Shown: piece by piece, positions 34,829 through 46,189 of the stretch
Layout of the letters: every line of letters starts with the position of its first letter
How positions within the stretch are numbered: position 1 is the stretch's first letter
Assembly: GCA_016584305.1 (NCBI GenBank)
Contig: JACEEZ010004843.1
Coordinates: 63,501-127,500 of the forward strand
Source: Chionoecetes opilio
Taxonomy: Eukaryota; Arthropoda; Malacostraca; Decapoda; Majidae
Direction: 5' to 3'
Length of the DNA: 64,000 bases
Translations under genes and position numbers: made by a program
Notes under the pieces: model-generated
Databases searched by the model: none
What the model was told of the DNA's origin: nothing
What the model saw: the letters and a program-made list of their open reading frames with translations, nothing else

Positions 34829-37800
34829 TTATGAGGGCAGTAAGTTGGAAGTTTTGGCTTGGTCCTTCTGCTGCTGATTATAGTACACTACGGATTGAGC
34901 AAGTGCTTTGATGTTGCCACCACCAAAGCCTGTTGCCCCCTGCCGATGGATCACTTCTAAGAAAAATGTATTCTCTTGAAAGATTGGGGTTGTAAACAGT
35001 TGCAGCAGGTACCTAAAAGTGAGAAAGCTTAATTACTTATTTTTATCAGTGAAACAATAATTATTTTTATAAATAACTTTCACCTGTAAATTACTTCTTG
35101 TGCACTACAAGAAAGGAAGAGAAATGAGCACAGTGGTTAGAGACTAAAAATGGGAGTGGAGGGAAGTGGTTGAGGTATGCGTAGTGGATGGTGATTGAAT
35201 CAATATGTATGTGTGTGTGTATGTGTTGTAGAAGGAAAGTTTTTTGTCCTTCCACTTCTCCACAAATGGAGGCAGATGTGAAATTCATGCCAGCTACTGT
35301 CACTAGTCTGTTCCTTAATCTAATCACCAAAATGCTCATCATAGGTTATAGTTTAGGACTGAAGATCTTGGTAAAACACTCAAGAGCGGAATGCCATAAT
35401 TATGACCTCTGATGTCTGGCACATTCCCCTTTTTTTTGGCATTAAATCAATCAACTCGAGAGTGGAATGAATCATAGGACAGGTGCTCTGCCGAGCTTTA
35501 TTGCTCCAAGCATCGTGTGAGATAAGAACATAAGAAAATAAGGCAGCTACAAGAGGCCGCGAGGCCTACACGTGGTAGTTCCTGTAAACTATGCTACAAA
35601 AGAGATGCCAGCAACTACCCTTGTGACAACTATTGACAATACTGAGGCCTATGTCTCAAGTCAGAAACAAGCTGTGATCTAGAGTTGTCAGACATAATCT
35701 GGTCCCACCCAAGTGAAAAAGTGAACCAAGAATAAAAATGCTAAGGCAAGTGGAAAGACTTAACAGATGTCATGTGGCATTTAGGGGTTCAATACAGTTG
35801 ATATCAGGTACAGTACATTCTGTCATGATTCTGTCTAGCAAGTGTGGTTGATAACTAGTCAACCACACATGATGTGTGCTTGGGCAGAAGCAAGGATCTT
35901 TGGCAGACCGCAGAATCTGTGGGCAGCAGCAGCGTCAGCCTGGTCAGCCAGAAGTGCAGGAACCCGAGGACATGGAAGCCCGCCTCTTCAACTGTTGTTT
36001 GCTAGAGGCCCGGCCAACCAGCAGCAGGATGCGAGGGAGGTCCTGAGGAAGTCCATGGAGGAGTGGGTGCCCTCTAAAGGCGAGCTGGCCTGGTCCCTCT
36101 TCCCCTACCAGCACAGGGAGGTGTGGGTGGACTTATTCATTAGGTATAATACCCCCCTCCCCAGCTCTGCAGCTGTGGAGAGGCTCTTCAGCACGGCCGG
36201 GGACGTCCTCAGGGCCAAGAGGTCCTCCCTGGAGGAGGTCAACTTTGAGGAGCTTGTGTTCCTCAAAGGGAACATGGACCTCCTGGAGGAGAAGATGGGC
36301 CAGGAGGACGTAGAGGAGGAGAAGGACCTGTAGATATTAGTTTAGGCTGTGTTTGAACTAAAAAATTAATAAATGTGTTTTTCTGCCTTATAAAAGCATG
36401 TTTCTGTTATCGCGCTAAAGTTTACTTTGTAATTTAGCGGAGTCGCACCGGGAAAAATAAGTCGCAGTCGCAAAGTCGCAAGTCGCACTGGGGGGGGCCA
36501 AAAATAGAGTCGCAGAGTCGCAGTCGCACCAGGTCCGGCGGCAAAGTCAAAGTCGCACCTGAAAAAATTTAAGTCGCGCCCAGCTCTGCATATTGTACCC
36601 AAAACCTTAAGGCGCATCCACACGATCGGGCAGTGACCGACGGGCAAACATTCTTACTAAATTCCTTTCCAATACACAAGTTTGGAGGGCGAGTCGCGGG
36701 CACGCAGTAAACCCTCTCGTATTCGGACTAATTGGGCCAAGGAGTGGTCTGAGTAAAGCAAGGATCCGAATACTGCAGGGATAAAATAATTAAAAAAATA
36801 GGCGAATATAGAAAATTTCTAAGTCATGCAAATATTAATAAACATAAGATAAATCATGTAAATAAATAAATCTACAGTAAAAATACACTACAGTACTGTA
36901 CAGGAGTAGTGTACAGTACTATCAGTCCTAAGTCTGGCAGCGGCAGCCGGCAGCAGTATCATGATGGCGGAGATTTCCTCCTCCTCCTTGGTGTTGTCTG
37001 TAGGGCTGCGAGGACCCCTTGAGGAGCCCTACGATCCCTGGTGATATCCTATGATGCTATCATAGGCGTGGTAGCTGACCTGTCTTCTTTAGGAAGGCAC
37101 AGGTGAGGCGGATAACAGCGTGTTGTCCTGAGAGGTAGGCAGGGTGCCAGGGTGGGCAGGGTTTTACGTCATTACTAGTTATTATACATCGTAGTGATTA
37201 TGGTGAGATGTTATATACACGCGTCATTATTTAGGTCAGTGTAGTACCACGTGTCACCTTAAATAAGGGTTATTTAAAGGTGTTGAGGTGGCGGGGTAGC
37301 CAGTGACTGGGAAACATTCTTGCCACGGCCACCCTGAAACACTAACGGAAAAAAGTGTCCGTGTGACATGACCTTTAACCCCTTGACTGCGGCTGGTACA
37401 AATACGGTCTCTCAGCAATCTAAGGATTCACTGTGGCTTAGGGTGGTCCAAAAAGAGGGGGTAAAATTTCAAAGTGCACTGGTCCTTTCTCCACACCACT
37501 GTTTTTTTTCGTGTTGCATTCCTCTCCTTGTGTGCAAAATTTCATAACGATACAATGATATTTAGAGGTCAACCCATCATCTCGCTTTCTATCATAGGAT
37601 TTAACCCGGAAAATATCACATACCCGAATTGGAGCACTTCCCGACATCAGACCCAAATGGTGTTGATTTCTGAATTCTTGGGGTTGAGAACCCCATAAAC
37701 CACATTTTATCAACTAAAAACTGATATACAGCTGTCTGAATGCTGAATTTCATTATTTGGTTTTCACAGTAAATTTTAGGGGTAGGCCATACCCTGGTTA

Positions 37801-40800
37801 GGGTACTTCTAGTAGAGATAAAGCAAAATGGTTCGCATTTTTTAACTCAGAAGGGTCGATTTACACATACAAGTGGTTTCATCAACACTGATTTATTGAC
37901 AATTCACAAAATATTGCCAAAAAAATAAGTTTTTCAATAGGAAAATAGAGACATTGAAATTTTCTGTCATATTTTGCAGGTTTTAGTAAATAAATGAAAT
38001 ATGAAAGCATTTATACGTATAAATCGACCCTTCTGAGTTCAAAAATGCAAACCATTTTGTTCTATCTCTATTAGAAGTACCCTAACCAGGGTATGGCCTA
38101 CCCCTAATTTACAGTATGAAAACCAAATAATGAAAATCAGCATTCAGACAGCTGTATATCAGTTTTTAGTTGATAAAATGTGTCTGTGGGGTCATAAACC
38201 CCGGAGAATTCAGAAATCAACACCATTTGGGTCTGTGATGTCGGGAAGTGCTCCAATTCGGGTATGTGATATTTTCCGGGTTAAATCCTATGATAGAAAG
38301 CGAGATGATGGGTCGACCTCTAAATTAAGATTTATCGCCATGAAATTTCATAGGCTTGTAACCTATGGGTAATGGACAAAATATAACCTTGTGGAAGAGT
38401 AAAAGTAGAAAAATAATTTTGGTGGACCACCCTACTGCGGCTGGTACGTATAGGGTTTCTGTATTTAAACTCCTTGATCAATGATACTGTGGGTAAATAT
38501 TCGCTGTGATAGGCTTGTATAGCAACAGTGTCAAGTGTTGTGATATAATAGAACCACTTTTTCTGCTTGAGTGAGTTAGTGTGAGTAATAAGGTCAAGCG
38601 GTACAGTAAGACGTGTTGACGCTGCCGCGCCCTCTACTTCAATGGCGAGGCTAAATAGTCAAGATATTCAACATATTCTTGATGGATATAAAACAGAAGC
38701 ATGAATGAATTAATGCATGCATGAATGTAGCATTTATGTACCAAAATAAGCTGCATTATGTTGAGTAGTAAGTGGTTTCATTGTGCGTCTGGCAGCATGG
38801 GCAGGGCCCTGTTGCTGCACTCTGACGCAACTCCTCACTTAGCTGGTAGCCTTCACCAAGACCAAACATAGATTTTCTAGTATGGAATGAGCATCCTATT
38901 CATTTAGGCACTTTAAATATGATAAGTAATTATTTTTTATTTTAATTAAACCTGCAGCACAGGGGGTAGGCCTATTCATTTGATATCAGCAGTGAAGGGG
39001 TTAAAGGCCATGTTAAACGTCTTGTTGACTTGTGATTGGTCGAGAAGTTTTAGAAAGTTTGTCATTGGCTGGTGACATAAGTTTGATGACATAATTACTT
39101 GTCCAAGCCAGTCAGGGCCTTCCTACCTGTTAACTACCTAACGAGGGAAGCTTGTTGGATACGGTAGTAAGGGCAGGTAGTATCTAGGCGGTGGGAGAGC
39201 GGGTGGTAGCTGGAGATACGACTTCCGTTGCTGGATCTGGGTCCAAGGTTCAATGGCCTCAGATCACTCGCCAATACAACATTTGGACACAACAAAGAAA
39301 CCACAATTACAGTATACAAAGTATATGCTCAGTGATGGATGATAAATGCTCTGCCTGGGCCTCTAACCTCACTGACTCAAGTCATGACCTACCCCTAAAA
39401 AAAAAAAAAAAGGAAAAAAAAGAGGTCCGAATAACGTCGAAGTCCGAATAATGAGGGTCCGGATACGAGAGGGTTTACTGTAGTCTATTTATACACACTT
39501 ATTTCAATTAATGAAAGGTGCATTTAGTTTATTTCATTTTTGTTTGGAAATAAAGAGAATGAGAGAATGATAGGAATGTAGTTTTTTCCCCTCAATACAA
39601 GAAAGTGTTAAACTTGAGTGACTTCTAAATACAGTCCAATTTCCATGATTTTCTGATTTTTAGAACCTCTCCCATCTCAAATCACGGCAGCGTTCCCCAG
39701 CAAGAGAAAATTGAAGAATTTTTTTTGTTAAGTATTAATGAGACACCCTAGACCATCACTGACAAGTTATTTCATGTGTTGCAATCATGCATAAAACAAG
39801 GGCAGACTGAATGTCCGTCATACTCTCCTTTTTCCTGATGTTTCCCTTATATCTATATGTATTCAATCTCTTGAAACTGTCATGGGAAGACTGTCTTTTG
39901 TGGTCCCTATCAAATGTTAACGAGGCATATTGTACCCAAAACCTTAAGGCGCGTCCACACGATCGGGCAGTGACCGACGGGCAAACATTCTTACTAAATT
40001 CCTTTCCAATACACAAGTTTGGAGGGCGAGTCGCGGGCACGAACGGTGGTGACATCATTAGCAGGGAACCCACGGGCAAACCATCATAATATCCTTACTT
40101 GCTAGTTTGATGGTGGAATAACACTTCTATCCTGTCTTATGTAACAACAGTGGTCAAGGGAAGTAACCCTTCAATTAACATTCTCACTCACAAACGGGCT
40201 TGTCCTCACTATCGGGCTCGAGTGAAACTTCCATCAATGGAAACATTTTTGTAGCTTTGGCGGGCAAACCAGCGGGCAAACCAGCGGAAGCCCGTGCCCG
40301 CAGTTGAGAAATCACCTGCCGGGCACAACCTGCCGGGCTCTGTCTATCCGATAGTGTGGAGCCTGCCGGGAACTGATCCCTCTGGTAACACTGCTGAAGA
40401 AGCGAGAGAAATACGTTCAGTGGGCAGCGCCCAATAATGTGGGTGCCTTAATGCATATAAAACTTACTTTGGTTTTCCTTGGTGATCGTCCATTTCCGAA
40501 AAGACATCATCCTCAGGGTCCAACAGGATGCCCAATTCTTGAAATAAGTCTAGCTCATGTCCATGGCCTGCTGCTTTGATATCCTCCAGTCTTATACCCT
40601 AAATGTACAAAGATATTGAAGTAACTGCAAGCAAGTGGAATTTAAACATCCCTTAACCTTAGTTTTCAGCATGTTATTTTCTTTATTCCATGCAGATTTA
40701 GGTTACTCTCTCACTGGCTTGCACACGACTGGCTGTGTACAAGTTATGTATAACTGGCAGCAGTCCCCTTATCACCAGATTCACTTGGGTTTTTGTTAAG

Positions 40801-43800
40801 AAGGCCATGGTATCCTTATTGAATTATACCCCTACATCATCACTTCATTTGCTTACTTATTGCATTTAAAACTCACTCAAAGGGGGTGATCATGGCAGAG
40901 GTCACCATTTACATCCATACACATTCTTATAATGTTAATACCTCAAGTCCTCTCACTCACATACTCCATCACTATCTTCTCATTTAACAGGGTGTCATCC
41001 TCTCATACTCTTAGCATCTATTCATTCTTGCATATTCTTGTCAACTCTCTCCCATCCATCCTTTCCAGTATTCAAACCATGTATTCAAACCACCTCAGTG
41101 TGTTGCGCTTCACCATCTCAACCTCTCCACGGTTCACCCCTTCCTTACTAGACACATACAAAATCTTTCCATATTCTTAAATTTGTAAATGAACCATGCA
41201 ATTTCAGCATATTCTAGTTTTTGTCTTATTGTGGTTATTATTTTATGCAGCACATCTTTCTCCACGAGGTGAAAAGCTACCCTTATGGTCCTCAACATTC
41301 TATATGTATCATTAAATATTTTAATCATATGCTTCTAAAGTGATGCATCATCCTGGAACAATGTTCCCGAGTCTTTCTTTTCACTTGTTTGTTATTATAT
41401 AATTTCCCAGCTTGTAGGTCCAATAAGGTCTCTACTTTTTCCTTTCTCCAGTAAATGACATTTACTTGTAATTAAAATTGTTTCCCATCCTTTAATCCAT
41501 TAACAAATTTTCTTTAGTTTTGATTTCAGCCTTGGAAAAATTTATGTTTGTATATTCAATATCTGACAATTAAAGAAAACCAGTGACAACATTACTTATT
41601 TTACCTCTTGATAATATGTTGGAGGGGCTTTTCTAAAGGTGACCCCTTGCTGGGATACGTGTTTCACGGTGGGTCCAATGTTTGGGGAGTGCAAGGCAAT
41701 GTGCTGCACCCCAGGGCCTTTGTGAGCCTGCAGGAAGTCACTGACCTGACTATTCTCTGAAAAATAATATTTAGTTTAGAAACATCTGTAACACTAACTA
41801 CACTTAACTGTGTTGCTTATGCTTCACTGAAAGTCTCTAAATTATAATTATACCTTTCCACTCTTGATCTTAAAGACTTTCAAAATCATCAGGAGTCAGG
41901 ATGCAGACAATTGCATGTAGTAGTTCCCAGAGTAGTCCAGCTTTTCTGGCTATCAGTTGTAGGGTATTTCAAAGTTGTTTTCCCATAGAGTAAACACGTA
42001 CATATAACAACAGAAACTTAATGTACTGAATTATAAGAGAATGGTAACTTTGTATCGATTGATTTGAAAGTTACATATGAAATACAAAAGTAGTTAGAAA
42101 ACACACTTTAGACTTAAAAGAAATGTACAGTGTAGTTTTGATAAGTAGTACGTGGAAGGACACAGGAGGAGGAGTAAGAGAGAGGCACCTCAATACCCTC
42201 GTTCTGACACAGTGGCTTGTGATCAGAGTGATGAACAGTGTCTGGTATGAGGCGAGATGCTGTAGAGATAACAGCTTTAATTGATCATAACTGTCTCACC
42301 TGCAGTGCCTTAATACACCACACAGTATTCCCCCACTACCAGCCAGTCAATGACCCTTGTTTACATTTACATCTACAATAGACTACTTTCTTTCCTTTCT
42401 AACATGGCTCACGTGCAGCGTCCCTGCGTTCGATCCCACCAGGTTCCCACCAGGTTCATCCTGGTATGGTGGCACTTTGTATGGTCAATAACCTTGTCGT
42501 TGGTACTTGCAAAAGTGTCTAGATAGGATCAAAGTATCTTATCTTAACCTTTCTAACATGGATAGGCAGATATATGAATAACATTTAGAAGCTAATGCTA
42601 TATTTATTGCACCAAACTATACACGTGCACAAACTTAATGGAAAATTAAATGGGAGGTATCTCCGTGCCAAAAAATTGTACCATCAAACGTTATTTGCAG
42701 AATCTGCAGAGAAAGGTGCAAATTCGTAAATCTTGTATAATGAATGCTCGTGTAGTGTGAGTATACTGTATTGTATTTACAGACATACAATTTTGGGCCG
42801 TCCTTTGCTAAGTATTTAAATTGGACATTTCACATCTCATCCCTTGCCAAATCAGCTTCTAAAAGTGTTCTGTGGTGAGTTCTTTGTCCCTCCCAAATGC
42901 TTCCTCTATACAAGGGCCTTAGCCACTCATGAATGGAGTTTGACTCATGTATCGGGAGAGATCCACTCACAGCCATTTTAAACAGGGTCAAAATCCTTTT
43001 ATCTCATCAACTCCCCTCCTCGCACTGTCTCCAATCCCTCAAACACTGCCTCAATGTTGCTTCTCTTGCCATCTTCTACAGTTATGTTCATGCTTACTAC
43101 TCTTTCAAACCTGCTAACTGCATGCTTACCCTCCTCCCGCAGCCTAGCTGCATAAGACTTACTACTACTACTTGCTCTCATCCCTATTGTCTACCTTATT
43201 AATACAAGAGTTGACCAGTGTTTTCATTCATTCATCTCTTTCTATGGCATATTCTGGAACTTTCTTCCAGATTCTATTTTTCTGCCTTCTTATAACTTTT
43301 TAAAACTATTAAGAGAGCAGTGTTAAGACCTCCCAAACTAAATTGGCCAACCCCGCTTTTTTACAGATTTTTCAATCTCTTATATGAGAGCTAGCAATTA
43401 TTTGGCTTACTGAAACTTTCCTTTTAGGCCATTTCCTTAGGATGAAAAAAAAAAATTCATTCATTGATCCCTCTCACTGGTAGAATAGCTATAAACTATT
43501 AAGCAGTTTGTCTTTGTCATTTTCTATCTAGCAATAGTTTGACCATTTTCAGGAGACCTATTTCTTGAGTCTGAAACTGAACTTTTCTTGTCAGCCTCAG
43601 CTAATCATGTCTTCATACATAAGAACCTTTTTGTCACCCTTGGCTAATCATCTCTTACGTAATAAGACATAATAAACAAAAACGTACCATTCCCATTCAG
43701 TGATTCTGCAATGACTATCTTCAGAGAAGACCCTTCACTAGTAGACGACGGCATTGTCAAGCCTGCTTCAGCACACCTCCAGTACTCCATGGCTTTAAGA

Positions 43801-44952
43801 CGCATATTTACCACACTTTCACTAAGCATAAATCCTTCTTCTTCAGTGTCCTCCCTGCCGGCAAATCAGAGTGTAATCACAAGAAAATATCAATTGAAAT
43901 CCAAAACATTGGGCTAAACTCCTTACTAACCACATTCCCTTGCTTAACATTTGGAAGAAAGATTGGGTTATTACATGGTTACCTTAACTTCCAATTTGTA
44001 TGAGACCAAAATTATTTACTTGAAAATATGCTCAAAGTCATCCCAATCTCCACTCACTATTAATTATTCAGCCACTTATGCTGCACTACTTAAAAACAAA
44101 ATAGTTTAGGTGTACTCGCCTGTTAATTTCATATCTTTTCGCACCAAAGCAGCATTCATACCATTTCATCAATTCCTTTGATTTCCCAGGCTCACATACA
44201 TATGCTACGTGATCAAAATGAGTAAACAGATCACCATCTAGGTCATTATTAGACCAGAACTGGGAATAATTTGTTGATGCTTTCTTCAAGACTTCATTTA
44301 AAATACTGCTTTCTTTTACATATGGTTTGATATCAGAATTATTTGAAGAAAATTCATCTAAATCTCTTTTGGATTCATTATCACTATGCTGAAGTCTCTC
44401 AAATCCGGGAAGAAATTCTCCAGAATAATCTTGCCTGTCAATCAGTGTGTGGACAACATTACCAAAACAGGAGGTCACAATTGAGTACCTCACTTGGCCA
44501 TGACCATCTTTTACAATTGTTGGTTCCCTTACTACATTACCTCCTTGTGCCTTCACTCTTTTGGTTACTTCATCTACATCGTTCACCACAAGGGCAACAT
44601 TGAATACTGAATCAATGACATGGGATGTTTGGTTCTGGCAACAAAATACTGTCCAGTGTTCAAGATCATTAGAATGGCCATCATTTCCAATCAAAGGAAA
44701 CTTTAATGTTTGTTCATGAATGGCTTGGTCACAATTGCTATATTCATCAGTAGATCCGTGCTGTTGTATGTGGTGCTTCCTTCTCTTTGTGATGACAAAC
44801 ACAGCAGAACCATGTTTTACGGCCCACTTCAAAGAGAGCGGGGTGATTTGTTGGGCTATCAATTTAAAGCCAAATCCTCTGATCAGTAAATTCATCAGAT
44901 CATTTTCCTCGCCTACACATATCTCCACGTGATGCAGGCCACTGGTACACAT
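34829..44952 (-). CDS. HPDL: HPDL, 4-hydroxyphenylpyruvate dioxygenase-like protein
   Basis: Five coding exons on the minus strand: 44952-44120, 43854-43688, 41756-41605, 40598-40468 and 35012-34829 (stop), joining in phase to 488 residues; human HPDL has 371. Two vicinal-oxygen-chelate domains are present, the first opening [11 protein letters not shown] and the second [10 protein letters not shown]. The three iron ligands of the HPPD family are in place: His248 (FDHVAY), His352 (GPGVQHIAL) and Glu447 ([10 protein letters not shown]). The C-terminal signature [14 protein letters not shown] matches HPDL better than HPD. HPDL is a mitochondrial enzyme; in vertebrates it has been tied to 4-hydroxymandelate formation for coenzyme Q head-group synthesis. 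An acidic/Ser-rich insert (about residues 186-240) accounts for much of the extra length. Intron 1 most likely uses a GC donor (AACAG|GCGAGT). The ATG is one base after an acceptor, so a non-coding exon lies upstream. Confidence 0.95.
35522..35710. mobile_element. Dispersed SINE-like repeat (AACATAAGAAAATAAGG type)
   Basis: AAGAACATAAGAAAATAAGG followed by AGCTACAAGAGGCCGCGAGG and CCTACACGTGG is a repeat head that recurs throughout decapod genomic sequence, from general knowledge of such genomes. It sits in HPDL intron 4. Confidence 0.5.
35842..36588 (+). mobile_element. hAT transposon 3' portion with dimerisation-domain ORF
   Basis: The forward ORF ending at 36333 carries the hAT C-terminal dimerisation motif: [20 protein letters not shown], then [19 protein letters not shown]. 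The first 60 or so codons after 35842 look non-homologous, and no DDE or zinc-finger part is seen, so this is a 5'-truncated remnant. Downstream, 36436-36580 holds several AGTCGCA words on the forward strand, probably subterminal binding repeats, and ends at GCGCCCAGCTCTG (36588), a plausible terminal inverted repeat. Confidence 0.75.
36588..36704. repeat. 117-bp duplicated segment, copy 1
   Basis: Identical to 39925-40041 except for one base (GCGCATCC against GCGCGTCC). It is bounded exactly by the hAT end on the left and the Tigger-like end on the right. Confidence 0.9.
37379..39000. mobile_element. piggyBac-like non-autonomous element with TTAA flanks
   Basis: Ends CCCCTTGACTGC and GCAGTGAAGGGG are inverted repeats with one mismatch. 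Both are bordered by TTAA (37375-37378 and 39001-39004), the obligatory piggyBac target. A subterminal direct repeat CTGCGGCTGGTAC occurs at both sides of the nested foldback. No transposase ORF is present. Confidence 0.75.
37439..38434. mobile_element. TA-flanked long foldback element
   Basis: TAGGGTGGTCCA and TGGACCACCCTA close a near-complete hairpin. The arms are about 37439-37865 and 38018-38434, with a loop of roughly 150 bp. Shared blocks include CCATACCCTGGTTAGGG and its complement, and GATATTTTCCGGGTTAAATC. Terminal TA on both sides fits a Tc1/mariner-type insertion. Removing it restores a continuous piggyBac-like subterminal sequence. Confidence 0.85.
39925..40041. repeat. 117-bp duplicated segment, copy 2
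   Basis: One mismatch to 36588-36704. Here the sequence continues into GGGCAAACC-rich sequence to about 40380. GCGTCCACACGATCGGGCAG near 39951 is loosely mirrored by CTATCCGATAGTGTGGAGCC at 40344-40363, so this copy may be the left end of a small inverted-repeat element. Confidence 0.9.
40600..42380. other. HPDL introns 2 and 3, no further feature
   Basis: Apart from the coding exon 41605-41756, I see only AT-rich intron sequence. The ORFs at 40932-41180 and 41134-41328 have no domain. Confidence 0.35.
42410..42550 (+). mobile_element. Possible SINE fragment
   Basis: TGCGTTCGATCCCACC is B-box-like and is preceded by a short tRNA 3'-half-like stretch. A tandem CACCAGGTTC motif follows. There is no clear A box. 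Confidence 0.35.
42890..43450 (+). mobile_element. LINE C-terminal/3' remnant
   Basis: The nucleotide sequence parallels 16960-17400 and 18435-18655 end to end: AAGGGCCTTAGCC, TCTCATCAACTCCCCTCCTC, CTGGAACTTTCTTCC and AAATTGGCCAACCCCGC. It is more decayed, with the frame interrupted repeatedly. It ends at an A-rich run at 43449-43457. It lies in HPDL intron 2. Confidence 0.7.
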
Positions 44953-44953
44953 T

Positions 44954-45950
44954 CTGGAAGGAAATTATTATTTGATTAAATTGAAGTGAATACTTAAACA
45001 ATTCTTCAACAAATTTAATTAGATAATTCAACTGGTATATAATAATTAAGAAAAATGTCTCCAAATTCCCTGCATGTCATGATAAACACGTACAAGGGAA
45101 GAAGGTGGAGTGGTAAGACTAGGAACTCTGTCCTCCTCAAACTTAGTTTCCACATATCAAGATTAAGCTGCATTTAATTAATCATCTCGTACATCCAACA
45201 CTATCGCTATTTTCCAAAGCCCCTTTCTATTAATCTCATCACAACACTGCTTAATTTCTTCTTCTTTTTAAATTTCCTCCTATTCCTGCCAGATACTTAG
45301 CAGGCTGTACTCAAGTGTTTCTGTCTGCTCCACACAAAACTTTTCTTAAGACTTTTGCTTTTTACAAATTATTTAAGTCTTCATTCATTATTTGTATGTC
45401 AATATGCTAAAAGGCTAATTTGACAGGTCACTTATGTACAGTCAAGACAAAAGTCGTGTCACGGTTTTGTCCGAATATGAAATGTAACTCGTGAAAACAT
45501 TATGAAAACCCTAACGCAGTTACATGCTCGTGGTTGGCAAGCCTGAATCCCTTAAGCTACTGTTCAGATAAGGGTTCAAAGATTCATATCTGCCGCCGAT
45601 GAGACAATGTCTAAAACAAACCAAGGGTATTTCAAAGGTTCAATAGATTTACTGCGTTGGTTTCATATTATTCGATGTGGAATGTGAAGTATATTCGGCC
45701 CAGCAATGATCGCCAGGACATTTAATCTTTTCACCTGAGCCATTGAAGGCCACATACATCACCGGCAGGAGTATGGAGAGAGCTAGTCACATGCAAGAAT
45801 ATAAATAAAACAAATTATAAATAAATAGAAAGAAAAAAATCAAGAAACAATGCTTCAAAATTCAATAGTATATTTGGATAATAATAATACCAAATTCCAT
45901 TTTAATTTATGCAATAAATTAAAGAAAAATTGCCTCAAAATTCAAGAGTA
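44954..45950. other. HPDL upstream intron or 5' flank
   Basis: The HPDL start codon is directly preceded by a polypyrimidine tract and CCAG, so this is intronic with respect to a non-coding first exon. A possible Tc1-like end (TACAGTCAAGACAAAAGTCG) lies at about 45438, without a mirrored partner. Tandem-like near-copies of ATTCAA(T/G)AGTATATTTGGAT occur at 45860 and 45940. Confidence 0.35.
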
Positions 45951-45986
45951 TATTTGGATAATAATATGAAGAAGGGAAGGACTCAG

Positions 45987-46185
45987 AAGCAGTGGCGTAT
46001 ATAGGACCTTAAAATGTAAGGGGAATACAGGGGTGAATCCAGGATTGTTATAATGGGGAGGGGGATGGAGCGTAGCGAGCCTCAACAGCTGAGAGTTTAC
46101 AATAATAGCAAAATTGCAATGTGTTTCGGAGGGCCTCAGCCGAACCCCTGAGACTGGCTCACCAAACCCAGGTTAAGAACCACTG
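45987..46185. mobile_element. hAT-like MITE remnant
   Basis: The right end CCCAGGTTAAGAACCACTG (46167-46185) is the mirror of the common hAT end CAGTGGTTCTTAACC. The left end CAGTGGCGTATATAGG also starts CAGTGG but diverges afterwards, so the two ends may come from different elements. Confidence 0.45.
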
Positions 46186-46189
46186 CTTT

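Larger units (their letters stand above)
36705..39480. mobile_element. Tigger-like element, outermost of three nested elements
   Basis: The first 24 bases (CAGTAAACCCTCTCGTATTC...) and the last 24 are inverted repeats with one mismatch. CAGTAAACCCTC-type ends are typical of Tigger/pogo elements. TA follows the right end, but the left flank reads CG, so the target duplication is incomplete. GTCCGAATAA words recur near the right end. No transposase ORF survives. Confidence 0.65.

Noticed and set aside
45436..45790. Tc1-like transposon
   Set aside because: TACAGTCAAGACAAAAGTCG looks like a Tc1-type end, but no mirrored end or transposase motif was found.
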